Positions 26,541 through 38,222 of a stretch of 64,000 nt of DNA are shown here, one piece after another (within the stretch, counting starts at the first letter, position 1; every line of letters begins with the position of its first letter). The stretch lies in assembly GCF_016901775.1 (NCBI RefSeq), contig NZ_JACJKW010000001.1:124001-188000 (forward strand), read 5' to 3'. Position numbers and translations under genes: made by a program. The stretch comes from Intestinimonas butyriciproducens (GTDB taxonomy: Bacteria; Bacillota; Clostridia; Oscillospirales; Butyricicoccaceae). The notes below the pieces were generated by a model. That model made no database searches, was not told the origin of the DNA, and saw only the letters and a program-made list of their open reading frames with translations.

Positions 26541-26567
26541 AGTACCTCTCCTTTCCCGCTTGCAGGA

Positions 26568-28526
<1,959 letters not shown>

Positions 28527-28566
28527 TCAAAAGTCCACGGGGCGGATGGCTTGTTTCCTGTTTTGA

Positions 28567-28845
28567 TCAAAAAGACAGCAGATTTTCCGGCAAAGGCTGG
28601 CTGCTGGCCCGCTTCAGCAAGGTCTGAGAGGAGATCTGGGAGATATAGACCACCGTCTTGCCATCCTCTTCGCAGACCACGGCGCTTTTGGGCAGTTCAT
28701 CGCTGACGGTGACCACCCGCCCCTCCTTCTGTGCTTTTGTGAGAAATTCCCGGGTGCGCTTGCCGTATGTGGCGGTATCGAAATCAAAAATGCCCACGAT
28801 GGTCCGCCGGGATACGGCAATATCCCGTCCCAAATGCAGATACAT
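28567..28845 (-). CDS. remB: RemB/YaaB-type DUF370 regulator
   Basis: A 92-residue DUF370 protein beginning MYLHLGRDIAVSRRTIVGIFDF. In B. subtilis the equivalent recF-neighbour (YaaB/RemB) influences extracellular matrix genes together with RemA. It lies 10 bases after recF. The regulon here is unknown. Confidence 0.88.
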   Translation of the reverse strand: MYLHLGRDIAVSRRTIVGIFDFDTATYGKRTREFLTKAQKEGRVVTVSDELPKSAVVCEEDGKTVVYISQISSQTLLKRASSQPLPENLLSF

Positions 28846-28855
28846 ACTCCATTCC

Positions 28856-29971
28856 TCACTGACTTAAGGGAGATATGGTCCCTTTTTCCACCAGAAAAGC
28901 CGCCCCTTGCAGCTGACGCAGCCGCTGGGTGCGCTCACAGCAGGTGATGATCACCTGACCGCCGCCGGTTTTTCCGATGAGATATTCCTGTCTCCGGGAA
29001 TCCAGTTCGCTGAGCACATCGTCCAGCAGCATCACCGGATATTCCCCTTGGTCGTCTTTGAAAATTTCCCGCTCGGCGAATTTCAGCGCCAAAGCAGCGG
29101 TGCGGGTCTGTCCCTGGCTGGCAAAGCCCCGGGCCGCCGAACCGTTGACACTCAGCAGCAGATCGTCCTTGTGGGGCCCCGTCAGGCATTGACCCGCCGC
29201 CAGCTCGGCCTTTGCATGACTCTCGGCATGCTCCAGAAGCCAGCCTTCGATGGTCTCTTCCGAAGCCTTGGGATCTTTCACCGTGGACACCGTCTGGTAC
29301 TCTGCCACAAGCTCTTCCCCGCAGCCCGAAATGGTCTGCTGGATCTGGTAGGCCTCCCGGGCCAGTTTTTCAGCGAAAAAAGCCCGGTAACGGATGACGG
29401 CGGCGCCGCATTTGGCCATACGCCGGGTAAAATCGGGCAAAACCGCCAGAAGAGAGGGGTTTTCCTCCTGCATCCGCAGAATTTTGGATTTATGCTCCAG
29501 CAGTTTGTTGTATTCCCCCAAAGCCAGGGCATACCGGGGACGCAGCTGGCACAAAGCGGTGTCGAGAAACCGTCTTCTGGCCGCCGGACCTTCCCGGATC
29601 AGATAGAGATCCTCCGGGGAAAAAAGCACGCAGCGAAACACTTCCGAAAGATCGCTCTGCCGTTTTTGCTTGACGCCATTGACGGTGCTTTGCAGTTTCC
29701 CCGTACGGGGCAGGGTCAGCTCCATGGAAAATTTCCGCTGCCGGGAAAAAACCTTGGCCTCGATCCGGGCCTGGCTTTGCTGAAAGGAGATCAGATCTCC
29801 CCTCCGTGCCGCCCGCCAGGAGCGGCCGCCGGTGAGAAGAAAGATGGCCTCCAGCAAATTGGTTTTTCCCTGGGCATTTTCTCCCGCCAGAATGGTCACT
29901 CCTTCGGGAAAAGTGAGAGAAACATCCTGATAGTTGCGAAAATACCCCAGGCGAATGGCTTCTAACTGCAT
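28856..29971 (-). CDS. recF: Recombination protein RecF
   Basis: A 371-residue SMC-like ATPase that loads RecA at gaps with RecO and RecR. The Walker [15 protein letters not shown] is near residue 30, the signature LSGG-type segment is [20 protein letters not shown], and the Walker B is [12 protein letters not shown]. It overlaps the S4 gene by 10 bases. Confidence 0.96.
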   Translation of the reverse strand: MQLEAIRLGYFRNYQDVSLTFPEGVTILAGENAQGKTNLLEAIFLLTGGRSWRAARRGDLISFQQSQARIEAKVFSRQRKFSMELTLPRTGKLQSTVNGVKQKRQSDLSEVFRCVLFSPEDLYLIREGPAARRRFLDTALCQLRPRYALALGEYNKLLEHKSKILRMQEENPSLLAVLPDFTRRMAKCGAAVIRYRAFFAEKLAREAYQIQQTISGCGEELVAEYQTVSTVKDPKASEETIEGWLLEHAESHAKAELAAGQCLTGPHKDDLLLSVNGSAARGFASQGQTRTAALALKFAEREIFKDDQGEYPVMLLDDVLSELDSRRQEYLIGKTGGGQVIITCCERTQRLRQLQGAAFLVEKGTISPLSQ

Positions 29972-30183
29972 GAAGTGATCTCCACCTCAGTGTTTTCGAA
30001 CAAAATTTTGTCACCGGGCACGCATTTTTTGCCCCGGGCCAGGCAGGTTTCCCCGTTGACCTTCACTTCGCCCCCCTGGATGCGCTCCTTGGCCTCTCCG
30101 CCGCTTTGGCATAGATTGGCAAATTTCAGCAGGCTGTCCAGCTTGATAAATGGGGTTTTAATGGGGATTTTAATGGTTTCCAT
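29962..30183 (-). CDS. S4-domain RNA-binding protein YaaA/RlbA-like
   Basis: A 73-residue S4-domain protein ([24 protein letters not shown]...GEVKVNGE), the conserved small gene between dnaN and recF in Firmicutes. Probably binds RNA of the ribosome; the exact role is unclear. Coupled to recF by overlap. Confidence 0.93.
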   Translation of the reverse strand: METIKIPIKTPFIKLDSLLKFANLCQSGGEAKERIQGGEVKVNGETCLARGKKCVPGDKILFENTEVEITSCS

Positions 30184-30220
30184 AAGCTCCTCCCTTGTGA
30201 AAAGGAACGACGTTTTTCGA

Positions 30221-31333
30221 TCAGGCGTCGGCTTTCAGCCGCACAGGCAGCACCATGTAAAGGAATTTTGTTCCTTCTACCGGCCGGATGACACAGGGGG
30301 ACAGGCTGCTTTTCAGCTCCAAAACCACCTTTTCTTCCGGGCAGGCCCGCAGGGCGTCCAACAAATACCGGTTGTTGAAGCCGATTTCGATTTTTTCCGG
30401 GCAATTTTCAATGGTGCATTCATCGTAAGCCCGCCCCAGGGATGTGACGCAGGAAATTTTCAGGCTGTTTCCTTCAAAGCAGCAGCGGACGGGGTTTTTC
30501 AGCCGCTCGGAAATGATCAGGCTCACTCGTTCCACGCAGTCGATGATGCTCTTTACGTTGATTTCCAGTTTTGTGGTGCAGTCACTGGGAATGGCATTGC
30601 GGTAATTGAGAAATTCTCCTTCCAGAAGCCGGGTGGTCACCAGTGTGCCTTCCACTTCAAAGAGGGCGTGTTTTTTCTCCGGATAGATGTGAACCATTTT
30701 GTCTTCGCTGTCCGGAATGATACGGCTGATTTCTTTCAGTGTTTCACCGGGAACCACAAAGGAGAGATTTTCCCCTTTGCCGTTTTCCACTTCTTCCTGG
30801 CTCATGGCCAGCCGGTAGCCATCCACCGATACCACCGTCAGCTGGTTGCCGGTGATTTCAAAGAGGGAGCCGGTGTGGATGGGCTTGTTTTCGTTGTCGG
30901 ATACGGCGAAAACCGTATGGTCGATCATGCTGCGCAGCAGTTTGCAGGACAGGTTGATGCCCTGACTTTTTTCCACGTTGGGAAGTTCCGGAAATTCCGC
31001 AGGGGACGCGCCGATCAGATTGAATTCGCTCATGCCGCAGCGGATGGTGGTCATGTAGTGATCGTCGCAGACGATCTCCACCATATCGTCCGGCAGTTTG
31101 CGTACGATGTCGCTGAAGATTTTAGCATTGAGTACAATGCTTCCTTTTTCCTTGATTTCAGCGGGAAAGGTTTTTTTGATGCCTGTTTTGAAATTGTAGC
31201 CGCAAAGAGTCAGTTCTTCATCTGCTGTAATGAGCAAACCTTCCAATACAGCGATGGTACTTTTTGTGGCTACGGCGTGAATGCAGATGGAAATGGCTTC
31301 GTTCAGCACCGCTTTTTCACAGGTAAACTTCAT
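30221..31333 (-). CDS. dnaN: DNA polymerase III beta sliding clamp
   Basis: A 370-residue clamp with the three-fold clamp domain repeats; the C-terminus [20 protein letters not shown] is the typical DnaN ending near the peptide-binding pocket. It encircles DNA and tethers the replicative polymerase. It follows dnaA with a 231-base gap and has a GAAAGGAG ribosome site. Confidence 0.96.
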   Translation of the reverse strand: MKFTCEKAVLNEAISICIHAVATKSTIAVLEGLLITADEELTLCGYNFKTGIKKTFPAEIKEKGSIVLNAKIFSDIVRKLPDDMVEIVCDDHYMTTIRCGMSEFNLIGASPAEFPELPNVEKSQGINLSCKLLRSMIDHTVFAVSDNENKPIHTGSLFEITGNQLTVVSVDGYRLAMSQEEVENGKGENLSFVVPGETLKEISRIIPDSEDKMVHIYPEKKHALFEVEGTLVTTRLLEGEFLNYRNAIPSDCTTKLEINVKSIIDCVERVSLIISERLKNPVRCCFEGNSLKISCVTSLGRAYDECTIENCPEKIEIGFNNRYLLDALRACPEEKVVLELKSSLSPCVIRPVEGTKFLYMVLPVRLKADA

Positions 31334-31564
31334 GTTGCGGGCTCCTTTCAGTTCTTATCTGTTATTCATTTTTATAGTAACAGTCGTAGGGCCTGTGGAT
31401 TTGTGGAAAGTTTCCCCTAAGTCTTCTGTTTCAATGGCTCATGCCTTGCACAGGGGGTGTGGATGATTTTTCTCTTTTTGTGGGGTTGTCCACAACCTGT
31501 TTTTTGTCCACAGCTGTCCACGTCCTTCCACAGCCCTTGGGGGAAAAAATGTGGATTTTGTCTT
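31334..31564. other. dnaA-dnaN gap with DnaA-box-like sequences
   Basis: No gene. Several near matches to the DnaA box occur: TTGTCCACA at 31486-31494 and 31504-31512 (one mismatch each), and TGTGGATTT or TGTGGATGA forms at about 31394, 31457 and 31550. In B. subtilis the equivalent gap is one half of the bipartite origin, so this may be the downstream origin cluster. Confidence 0.55.
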
Positions 31565-32863
31565 TTATCGGTTCTGGATGTTCTTTTTCAGGTCGCTGAG
31601 AGCGGCGGAAAAGCTCTCGTCTTTTTCGATCTGCACCTGGGTTTTGTTGATGGCGTGAAGCACGGTGGTGTGGTCTCTTCCCATAAACCGGCCGATTTCC
31701 GGGAAGGATAAGTCGGTCATTTCCCGGATCAGGTACATGGCCACCTGCCGGGGCACTACCACATCTTTTGTTTTGGCCGAACCCAAGATCCGCTCGGTGG
31801 TGATGTTATAGAAGTTGGCTGTCTCTTCCAGGATCAGTTCCGGTGTGGGCTTGAGGCCCGGACTTGCCTTGAAGATGTCCCGGATGCATTCTTCCGCCAG
31901 GGCCATGTCGATGGCCCGGCCCATCAGGGAGTGTTTGGCGAAGATCTTTTTTACCGCGCCTTCCAGCTGCCGCACATTGTTTGTAATGGAGGAGGCGATG
32001 TATTCCACCACATTGGGAGGCAGTTCCGCTCCCAGCATTTCGGTTTTCGCATTGACCAGGGCCATACGGGTTTCGAAATCCGGGGGCTGGATGTCGGCCA
32101 GCAGACCCCATTCGAAGCGGGACTGGAGACGGTCTTCCAGGGTAAGAATCTCTTTGGGAGGCCGGTCGGAAGTGAGGACGATCTGTTTGCCCGATTCGTG
32201 GAGAGTGTTGAATGTGTGGAAAAATTCCTCCTGGGTGCTGATTTTACCGGCGATAAACTGGATATCGTCCACCAGCAATAGGTCGGCCATGCGGTATTTT
32301 TCCCGGAAGGATGCCACATCGCCCCGCTGGATGGCACTGATCAGTTCGTTGGTAAAATCGTCGCCCTTGACATAGACGATGCGGTAGGCCGGACGGGTAC
32401 GGACGATATAACCGGCGATGGCATAGAGAAGGTGGGTTTTGCCCAGTCCGGACTGGCCGTAGATAAACAGCGGATTGTAGGCGCTGGCCGGCTTCTGGGC
32501 CACGGCATAGGCTGCTGCATGGGCAAACTTGTTGCTGCTGCCCACGATGAAGCGTTCAAAGGTGTAGTTGGCATAGACGGTATCTTCGTTGGCCGCCTTC
32601 CACAGGCTCAGCTCTTCATCACCGCACAGCACCCGCAGGGCCAGATCGTTGCCGGTCAGATCCCGTACAGCATCGCAGAAAGGCTGTGCATACCGGTTTT
32701 CGATCATCTCCTGCTTCATGCGGGAGGTGGTGAGCAAAATAAAAACGCCGTCTTTCACCGTCACGGCGGAGGCGTCTCCAAACCAGGTGGAGATGACAAC
32801 AGGTGTGAATTGCTGTTCCAGCACATGGATCACATTTTGCAGCAGTTCGGCAGGGCTCATCAT
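31565..32863 (-). CDS. dnaA: Chromosomal replication initiator DnaA
   Basis: A 432-residue initiator. Domain III is the AAA+ ATPase with Walker [12 protein letters not shown] near residue 145 and Walker [12 protein letters not shown]; domain IV ends with the DnaA signature [14 protein letters not shown] for box recognition. Domain II is very short. Two ATG codons are adjacent; the first or second may be used. Its promoter and two DnaA boxes lie just upstream. Confidence 0.97.
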   Translation of the reverse strand: MMSPAELLQNVIHVLEQQFTPVVISTWFGDASAVTVKDGVFILLTTSRMKQEMIENRYAQPFCDAVRDLTGNDLALRVLCGDEELSLWKAANEDTVYANYTFERFIVGSSNKFAHAAAYAVAQKPASAYNPLFIYGQSGLGKTHLLYAIAGYIVRTRPAYRIVYVKGDDFTNELISAIQRGDVASFREKYRMADLLLVDDIQFIAGKISTQEEFFHTFNTLHESGKQIVLTSDRPPKEILTLEDRLQSRFEWGLLADIQPPDFETRMALVNAKTEMLGAELPPNVVEYIASSITNNVRQLEGAVKKIFAKHSLMGRAIDMALAEECIRDIFKASPGLKPTPELILEETANFYNITTERILGSAKTKDVVVPRQVAMYLIREMTDLSFPEIGRFMGRDHTTVLHAINKTQVQIEKDESFSAALSDLKKNIQNR

Positions 32864-32916
32864 ATCTTCTCATCCATTCAAAATTTTTCTGTAAAGCCTA
32901 TAAAACAGCAGACTAT

Positions 32917-32945
32917 ATTGTATCACAATAAATTCCCCAGCACAA
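32917..32945 (-). promoter_or_regulatory. dnaA promoter
   Basis: Minus-strand TTGTGC (32940-32945) and TACAAT (32917-32922) with a 17-base spacer, about 54 bases upstream of dnaA. The DnaA boxes at 32955-32974 abut its upstream side, as expected for autoregulation. Confidence 0.75.
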
Positions 32946-32954
32946 CAAAAAATC

Positions 32955-33030
32955 GGTGGATAACCTGTGGATAACCGGGGAGTATTCCATAAACTAAATA
33001 TAATACATTATAATATAACAGCGGAAAAAA
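32955..33030. other. oriC: Probable oriC core upstream of dnaA
   Basis: GGTGGATAA (32955-32963, one mismatch) and the perfect DnaA box TGTGGATAA (32966-32974) are in the same orientation with an 11-base step, one helical turn. They are followed by a short CCGGGG and then about 35 mainly A/T bases (32984-33021), a layout like a DNA-unwinding element. Gene direction changes here from leftward to rightward. The origin is inferred; other box clusters exist in this window. Confidence 0.72.
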
Positions 33031-33130
33031 GGGAAGATATCCCCGGTGGATTTTGCAAAAAACGGAAAAACTTTGTTGTGCACAAAAATCTCCACAGGCT
33101 GTTGAAAAAATTGCTCCTTTGTCCTTTTTG

Positions 33131-33159
33131 TTGCACCCGGGGGAAAAGTGGGGTACAAT
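33131..33159 (+). promoter_or_regulatory. mnmA promoter
   Basis: TTGCAC (33131-33136) and TACAAT (33154-33159) with a 17-base spacer, 37 bases upstream of the start codon. Confidence 0.75.
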
Positions 33160-33195
33160 GGACGGGATTCAAAACATGGAAAAGAGGGGAACGAT

Positions 33196-34221
33196 TTGGA
33201 GAAAGTGGTGTTGGGGCTGTCCGGCGGCGTGGATTCCGCCTTGTGTGCCCGCATTTTGCTGGAAAAAGGGTATCAGGTTACCGGTGTTTATCTGGATACC
33301 GGCAGCGATGGAGCGGAAGAAGCCCGCAAGGCCGCTTTGGAACTGGGCATCCCCTTTTTGCCGGTGGATGTAAAAGAGCAGCTGGAAGAAAAGGTCATTA
33401 TCCCCTTTATGGAAGGCTATCGCCGGGGCATTACCCCCATTCCCTGTATTTTCTGCAATCCGGCGGTGAAGTTTCATGTTCTCTGGCAGAAAGCCCAGGA
33501 GTTGGGGGCTTCCTATGTGGCCACCGGCCATTATTCCGTGACCCGCCGGCTGGAAAACGGCATCACCGGACTGTATATGTCCTCCTCCCCCAATGACCAG
33601 AGCTATATGCTTTACCGTCTCCCGCCGGCTCTTCTGGACCATATACTCTTCCCCTTGGGGGAGCTTTCCAGCAAAGAAGACACCCGGGCTTTGGCCCGCA
33701 AGGCCGGGCTCAGTTCTGCAGAGAAACCGGACAGCATGGAGATCTGCTTTATTCCGGAAGGGGATCACGCCGCTTTCATGGAACAGCGGGGCCTGGGATT
33801 GCCTCCCGGAGATTTTGTGGACGAAGAGGGGCATGTTCTGGGAAAACACAAAGGCATCCACCACTATACCCTGGGCCAGCGCCGGGGACTGGGCATCGCA
33901 GCCGAGGGGCGGCTGTTTGTCAGGGAGATCCGGCCGGAGCAGAATCAGGTGGTTCTTTCCCTGACCCCTCCCACCGCTGAGGTGATTACGGTGGAAAGCC
34001 TGTGCCGTACGGCGCCGGAATATGGCGGGGAGCCATTTGAGGCCGATGTGAAAATCCGCCACAGCCGCCGCCTGGACAAAGCCATTGTGACCTATCTGCC
34101 CGAAGGCCGGGCCAAAGTGGAGTTTTCCTCCCCGGTGCGGGCCCCTTCCCCCGGTCAATCGGCGGTTTTTTACCGGGATGGACGGGTCATTGGCGGGGGG
34201 TATATTGAAAAACAGCCCTGA
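33196..34221 (+). CDS. mnmA: tRNA 2-thiouridine synthase MnmA
   Basis: A 341-residue ATP pyrophosphatase that adds sulfur to U34 of tRNA. The PP-loop GLSGGVDS is at residues 7-14 and the catalytic Cys lie in PIPCIFCNP (84-87) and MEICFIP (about 181). TTG at 33196 is the likely start, with AGGGGA upstream; an in-frame ATG 16 codons earlier would overlap the promoter. Sulfur probably comes from the NifS-type desulfurase. Confidence 0.93.
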   Translation: MEKVVLGLSGGVDSALCARILLEKGYQVTGVYLDTGSDGAEEARKAALELGIPFLPVDVKEQLEEKVIIPFMEGYRRGITPIPCIFCNPAVKFHVLWQKAQELGASYVATGHYSVTRRLENGITGLYMSSSPNDQSYMLYRLPPALLDHILFPLGELSSKEDTRALARKAGLSSAEKPDSMEICFIPEGDHAAFMEQRGLGLPPGDFVDEEGHVLGKHKGIHHYTLGQRRGLGIAAEGRLFVREIRPEQNQVVLSLTPPTAEVITVESLCRTAPEYGGEPFEADVKIRHSRRLDKAIVTYLPEGRAKVEFSSPVRAPSPGQSAVFYRDGRVIGGGYIEKQP

Positions 34222-34236
34222 TTTCAAAAATTTTTC

Positions 34237-34265
34237 GTGCAATGAGAGAAATTGTCTGATATAAT
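34237..34265 (+). promoter_or_regulatory. ppdK promoter
   Basis: Extended -10 TGATATAAT (TATAAT at 34260-34265) with GTGCAA at 34237-34242, a 17-base spacer. It is 80 bases upstream of the start codon. Confidence 0.75.
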
Positions 34266-34345
34266 AAATCCGAATGTGGAGCAGTCTGCATTCTGATCCC
34301 TGGATACCAAGAGTTTTGTATAGAAACACATAAGGAGTGTAGAAA

Positions 34346-36973
34346 ATGCATAAGTACGTTTACCTGTTTTCCGAGGGCAACGGCAATATGCGTGAGCTGC
34401 TGGGCGGCAAAGGTGCCAACCTGGCTGAGATGACCAATCTCGGCATGCCTGTGCCCCAGGGCTTCACCATTTCCACCGAAGCCTGCACCCGTTATTATGA
34501 AGACGGGGAGAAGATCGCTCAGGACATCGAGGATCAGATCTACGAATACCTGCAGAAGATGGAAGAGATCACCGGCAAGAAGTTCGGCGATCCCCACAAT
34601 CCCCTGCTGGTTTCCGTCCGTTCCGGCTCCCGGGCTTCCATGCCCGGCATGATGGACACCATCCTGAACCTGGGCCTCAACGACGAAGTGGTGGAATCCT
34701 TTGCCAAGATCACCGGCAACCCCCGTTTTGCCTATGACAGCTATCGCCGCTTCATCCAGATGTATTCCGATGTGGTCATGGAAGTGGGCAAGAAGTATTT
34801 CGAAGAGCTCATCGACGAGATGAAGGCCGAAAAGGGCGTCAAGCTGGATACCGAGCTGGATGCCGACGACCTGAAGAAGCTGGCCGAGCAGTTCAAGGCC
34901 GAATACAAGGCCAAGCTGGGCGTAGACTTCCCCTCCGATCCCCGTGAGCAGCTGATGGGTGCTGTCAAGGCGGTTTTCCGTTCCTGGAACAACCAGCGGG
35001 CCATCGTTTATCGCCGCATGAATGACATCCCCAGCTCCTGGGGCACCGCCGTCAATGTCCAGTCCATGGTCTTCGGCAACACCGGCGACGAAAGCGGCAC
35101 AGGCGTTGCCTTTACCCGCAACCCCGCCACCGGCGATCCTCACCTCTATGGCGAGTTCCTGATGAACGCCCAGGGCGAAGATGTGGTGGCCGGCATCCGG
35201 ACTCCTCAGTCCATCGATCAGCTGAAAGAAGTTATGCCCGAAGTGTACGAGCAGTTTGCCGCTATTGCCGACAAGCTGGAAAAGCACTATAAAGATATGC
35301 AGGATATGGAGTTTACCATCGAAAAGGGCAAGCTCTATATGCTCCAGACCAGAAATGGCAAGCGTACCGCTCAGGCCGCTCTGAAGATCGCCGTGGACAT
35401 GGTGGACGAAGGCATGCTCACCAAGGAAGAGGCCATCATGAAGGTGGAGCCCAAGCAGCTGGACGCTCTGCTCCATCCCCGGTTTGACGATGAGTCCCTG
35501 AAGGCCGCTACTCCTGTGACCAAGGGTCTGCCCGCCTCCCCCGGCGCTGCCTGCGGCAAGGTCTATTTCACCGCTGCTGAAGCTGTGGCTGCGGCTCAGG
35601 ACGGCAGCAGGGTGGTTCTGGTCCGTCTGGAAACCTCTCCCGAAGACATCGAAGGCATGGCCGCTGCCCAGGGCGTTATGACCGTCCGCGGCGGTATGAC
35701 CTCTCACGCCGCCGTTGTGGCCCGCGGCATGGGCACCTGCTGCGTAGCCGGCTGCGGCGAAGTGAAGATGAACGAAGACGAGAAGTACTTCCTCATCGGC
35801 GACCATAAGGTCTGCGAAGGGGATTACATCTCCATCGACGGTTCCACCGGCAATGTGTACCTGGGCGAGATCAAGACCGTTCCCGCTTCCATGACCGGCG
35901 ACTTCGGCCGCTTCATGGGCTGGGCTGACGAGATCCGCACCCTGAAGGTTTGCACCAACGCCGATACTCCCCGGGATGCTGAGCAGGCTGTCCGTTTCGG
36001 CGCCGAAGGCATCGGCCTGTGCCGTACCGAGCATATGTTCTTTGAAGCCGACCGCATTAAGGCCATGCGCGAGATGATCGTCTCCAAGAACGAAGAGCAG
36101 CGCCGCAAGGCTCTGGAGAAGCTGCTGCCCATGCAGCGCGGTGACTTTGAAGGCCTGTTCATGGCCATGGGAGGCCGCCCGGTCACCATCCGTTTCCTGG
36201 ATCCCCCTCTCCACGAGTTCCTGCCCCAGGAGGAAGAGGATATCATCGAGATCGCCGGCGAGATGAACATGGAAGTTGCCGAGCTGAAGCAGATCATCGC
36301 TGATCTCCATGAGTTCAACCCCATGCTGGGTCATCGTGGCTGCCGTCTGGCTGTCACCTATCCTGAAATCGCTGAGATGCAGACCCGTGCCGTTATCGAG
36401 GCTGCCATCAATGTGAAGAAGGCCACTGGCCTGGATATCCAGCCTGAGATCATGATCCCCCTGGTGGGCATGGTGAGCGAGCTGAAATTTGTCAAGAATG
36501 TGGTCACCAAGACCGCCGATGAGATCATCGCTCAGTCCGGTGTGGAAATGAAGTACCTGGTGGGCACCATGATCGAGATCCCCCGGGCCGCTGTTACCGC
36601 CGACGAGATCGCTCAGGAAGCTGAGTTCTTCTCCTTCGGCACCAACGACCTGACTCAGATGGGCTTCGGCTTCTCCCGTGACGATGTGGGCAAGATCCTC
36701 AACGCTTACTATGACAAGAAGATCATGGAGCGGGATCCCTTCGCCTCCCTGGACCAGGATGGCATCGGCCAGCTGGTGAAGATGGCTGTGGAAAAGGGTA
36801 AGAAGACCCGTCCCGACATCAAGCTGGGCGTCTGCGGCGAGCATGGCGGCGATCCGGCCTCTGTGGAGTTCTTCCACAAGATCGGCCTGAACTATGTGTC
36901 CTGCTCCCCCTACCGGGTGCCCATCGCCCGTCTGGCAGCTGCTCAGGCCGCCGTCAAGAACCCCCGCAAGTAA
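34346..36973 (+). CDS. ppdK: Pyruvate, phosphate dikinase
   Basis: An 875-residue enzyme that interconverts PEP, AMP and diphosphate with pyruvate, ATP and phosphate. The N-terminal ATP-grasp domain starts LGGKGANLAEM; the swivelling domain carries the phospho-His in GGMTSHAAVVARG near residue 455; the C-terminal PEP domain has GVCGEHGGDP with the catalytic Cys. Codon use is strongly biased to a few codons, which suggests high expression. A strong terminator follows. Confidence 0.97.
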   Translation: MHKYVYLFSEGNGNMRELLGGKGANLAEMTNLGMPVPQGFTISTEACTRYYEDGEKIAQDIEDQIYEYLQKMEEITGKKFGDPHNPLLVSVRSGSRASMPGMMDTILNLGLNDEVVESFAKITGNPRFAYDSYRRFIQMYSDVVMEVGKKYFEELIDEMKAEKGVKLDTELDADDLKKLAEQFKAEYKAKLGVDFPSDPREQLMGAVKAVFRSWNNQRAIVYRRMNDIPSSWGTAVNVQSMVFGNTGDESGTGVAFTRNPATGDPHLYGEFLMNAQGEDVVAGIRTPQSIDQLKEVMPEVYEQFAAIADKLEKHYKDMQDMEFTIEKGKLYMLQTRNGKRTAQAALKIAVDMVDEGMLTKEEAIMKVEPKQLDALLHPRFDDESLKAATPVTKGLPASPGAACGKVYFTAAEAVAAAQDGSRVVLVRLETSPEDIEGMAAAQGVMTVRGGMTSHAAVVARGMGTCCVAGCGEVKMNEDEKYFLIGDHKVCEGDYISIDGSTGNVYLGEIKTVPASMTGDFGRFMGWADEIRTLKVCTNADTPRDAEQAVRFGAEGIGLCRTEHMFFEADRIKAMREMIVSKNEEQRRKALEKLLPMQRGDFEGLFMAMGGRPVTIRFLDPPLHEFLPQEEEDIIEIAGEMNMEVAELKQIIADLHEFNPMLGHRGCRLAVTYPEIAEMQTRAVIEAAINVKKATGLDIQPEIMIPLVGMVSELKFVKNVVTKTADEIIAQSGVEMKYLVGTMIEIPRAAVTADEIAQEAEFFSFGTNDLTQMGFGFSRDDVGKILNAYYDKKIMERDPFASLDQDGIGQLVKMAVEKGKKTRPDIKLGVCGEHGGDPASVEFFHKIGLNYVSCSPYRVPIARLAAAQAAVKNPRK

Positions 36974-37091
36974 AGCTGCTGTCATTTACCATTGGATTTG
37001 ACGAAGCGCAAACCTTCTATAATTCCCATGGATACGGCATAAAACCGTCAAAATGGCATGATTTGACCGTGGAGGTTACGATCTAATCGAC

Positions 37092-37135
37092 AAACCCCCC
37101 GCGCATTCCCGAAAAGGAATGGCGGGGGGTTTTAT
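37092..37135 (+). terminator. Terminator of ppdK
   Basis: An inverted repeat of CCCCCCGC-type and GCATTCC arms closing on a CGAAAA loop, followed by TTTTATT. One mismatch in the stem. Confidence 0.88.
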
Positions 37136-37733
37136 TGCTATTTTAGGCTGTTTCTGCAAATCCAAATGGGAACGCAAAAGTGCATTTTATCTGTGCTTGC
37201 TGCTATTTTCACGGCAGCCAGTTCCGTAATTTTGGACAAATTAAGTTTCCCGTATGTGAAGGGTTAGATGCTGTCGTCTGGTTGATCGAAATGGAATGCT
37301 TTGGCCTAAAATAATAGCAATAGTATCGTCCTTCACAAAAGGGATTGCTGAGATGCTTGACTGTTAAGTGTTTGGCGTTTTTTCGGCTCGTTAATCTGGA
37401 TAATTCCAGATCTGAAGTGGCTGCATTGGGATATTCGCAGATATCCTGGATAGGAATGTTGAATATCTGACACAGTGCAGAAAGTTCCTGGAGCTTTACT
37501 TCTCGTTTGGAAAGTACATCAATGTAATTGTGGATTGCACTGATCCTGATTGGGAGCAGCATGATTGCCTTATTGATGGTAAGACTGGTGAAATGATTTT
37601 TGATTCCCAGGGCTAAAAGGATTGAGTTATGACACCCGGAAGGATATATTTAGCTGTAACTGTAATTCGTTTGCCGCCGCCCAGGCCAGAGCCATGGAGC
37701 TGCTGAACAAGTAAGCATTGTTGCTGAAAACAG
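37136..37733. pseudogene. Low-GC stretch with gene remnants
   Basis: This stretch is visibly richer in A and T than its neighbours. On the plus strand a start-less frame of about 63 codons (37421-37616) ends in DGKTGEMIFDSQG and a stop, and a second tail reading FAAAQARAMELLNK and a stop ends near 37711. On the minus strand an HTH-like frame overlaps (see next entry). It looks like decayed or captured DNA; no complete gene is convincing. Confidence 0.4.
37209..37562 (-). CDS. Possible HTH-type protein fragment
   Basis: A 117-residue reading frame. Its first 50 residues (SKREVKLQELSALCQIFNIPIQDICEY) resemble the end of an XRE-type helix-turn-helix domain, but the recognition helix region is missing. 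It ends with SNPFCEGRYYCYYFRPKHSI, unrecognised. No ribosome site of note. Codon use is unlike its neighbours. A remnant or chance frame is as likely as a real gene. Confidence 0.28.
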   Translation of the reverse strand: MLLPIRISAIHNYIDVLSKREVKLQELSALCQIFNIPIQDICEYPNAATSDLELSRLTSRKNAKHLTVKHLSNPFCEGRYYCYYFRPKHSISINQTTASNPSHTGNLICPKLRNWLP

Positions 37734-37737
37734 AAAA

Positions 37738-37767
37738 AACCGTGGGAAAAATCCCACGGTTTTTTAT
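37738..37767 (+). terminator. Bidirectional terminator
   Basis: AACCGTGGGA pairs with TCCCACGGTT around AAAA, with As to the left and Ts to the right. Confidence 0.88.
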
Positions 37768-37835
37768 GGCCTGTTTTTGAAGAAAAAAGGTCTTTCTGAA
37801 CAAAGTGCAATCATCTATCTCCTTTTTACAAAAAG

Positions 37836-37869
37836 TTATCCCCAGGGGTTATCCACACCCTGTGGATAT
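37836..37869. other. DnaA-box cluster
   Basis: TTATCCCCA (37836-37844, one mismatch), TTATCCACA (37849-37857, perfect) and TGTGGATAT (37861-37869, one mismatch), evenly spaced at about 13 bases. It is downstream of the DUF6506 gene. Confidence 0.62.
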
Positions 37870-37899
37870 TTCCTGGGGACAACATAGCATATCTTGTGG

Positions 37900-38199
37900 T
37901 TATTTGCCGAAAAAGGCGGTAAAGAGGGCGTCCTGCTCTGCAAAGTGGGTCACATAGCCGATGGCCACTTTGCCCTCCGTCAGGTCGATCAGCTCCCGGG
38001 TTTTCTCCGGGCCGAAAGCGCCGCACACTTCAATGGCGCCGCAGCCTTTTTGGTACAGATCCTGCACCCGGTCTTTGGCCTGCTCCCAGTTCTGCACCGT
38101 GTAGATATAGGTGTGCTTGCTTTCGGTTTCAAAATGGGCCTGATCCTTTTCCGGATCGTACTGGGCTCCCATGAGGATAAAAGCAAAAATGGGTTTCAT
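37900..38199 (-). CDS. DUF6506-family small protein
   Basis: A 99-residue protein (MKPIFAFILMGAQYDPEKD...) resembling the DUF6506 family of small proteins with no known function. One conserved Cys-rich turn (KGCGAIEVCGAFGPEKT) suggests a possible active or ligand site. It is 23 bases after the ornithine cyclodeaminase-like gene, in the same direction. Confidence 0.75.
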   Translation of the reverse strand: MKPIFAFILMGAQYDPEKDQAHFETESKHTYIYTVQNWEQAKDRVQDLYQKGCGAIEVCGAFGPEKTRELIDLTEGKVAIGYVTHFAEQDALFTAFFGK

Positions 38200-38222
38200 A
38201 CAGTTGGCGCACTCCTTTGCTG

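Noticed and set aside
30738-30755. GTTTCACCGGGAACC as another parS site
   Set aside because: Four mismatches to parS and it codes for normal DnaN residues.
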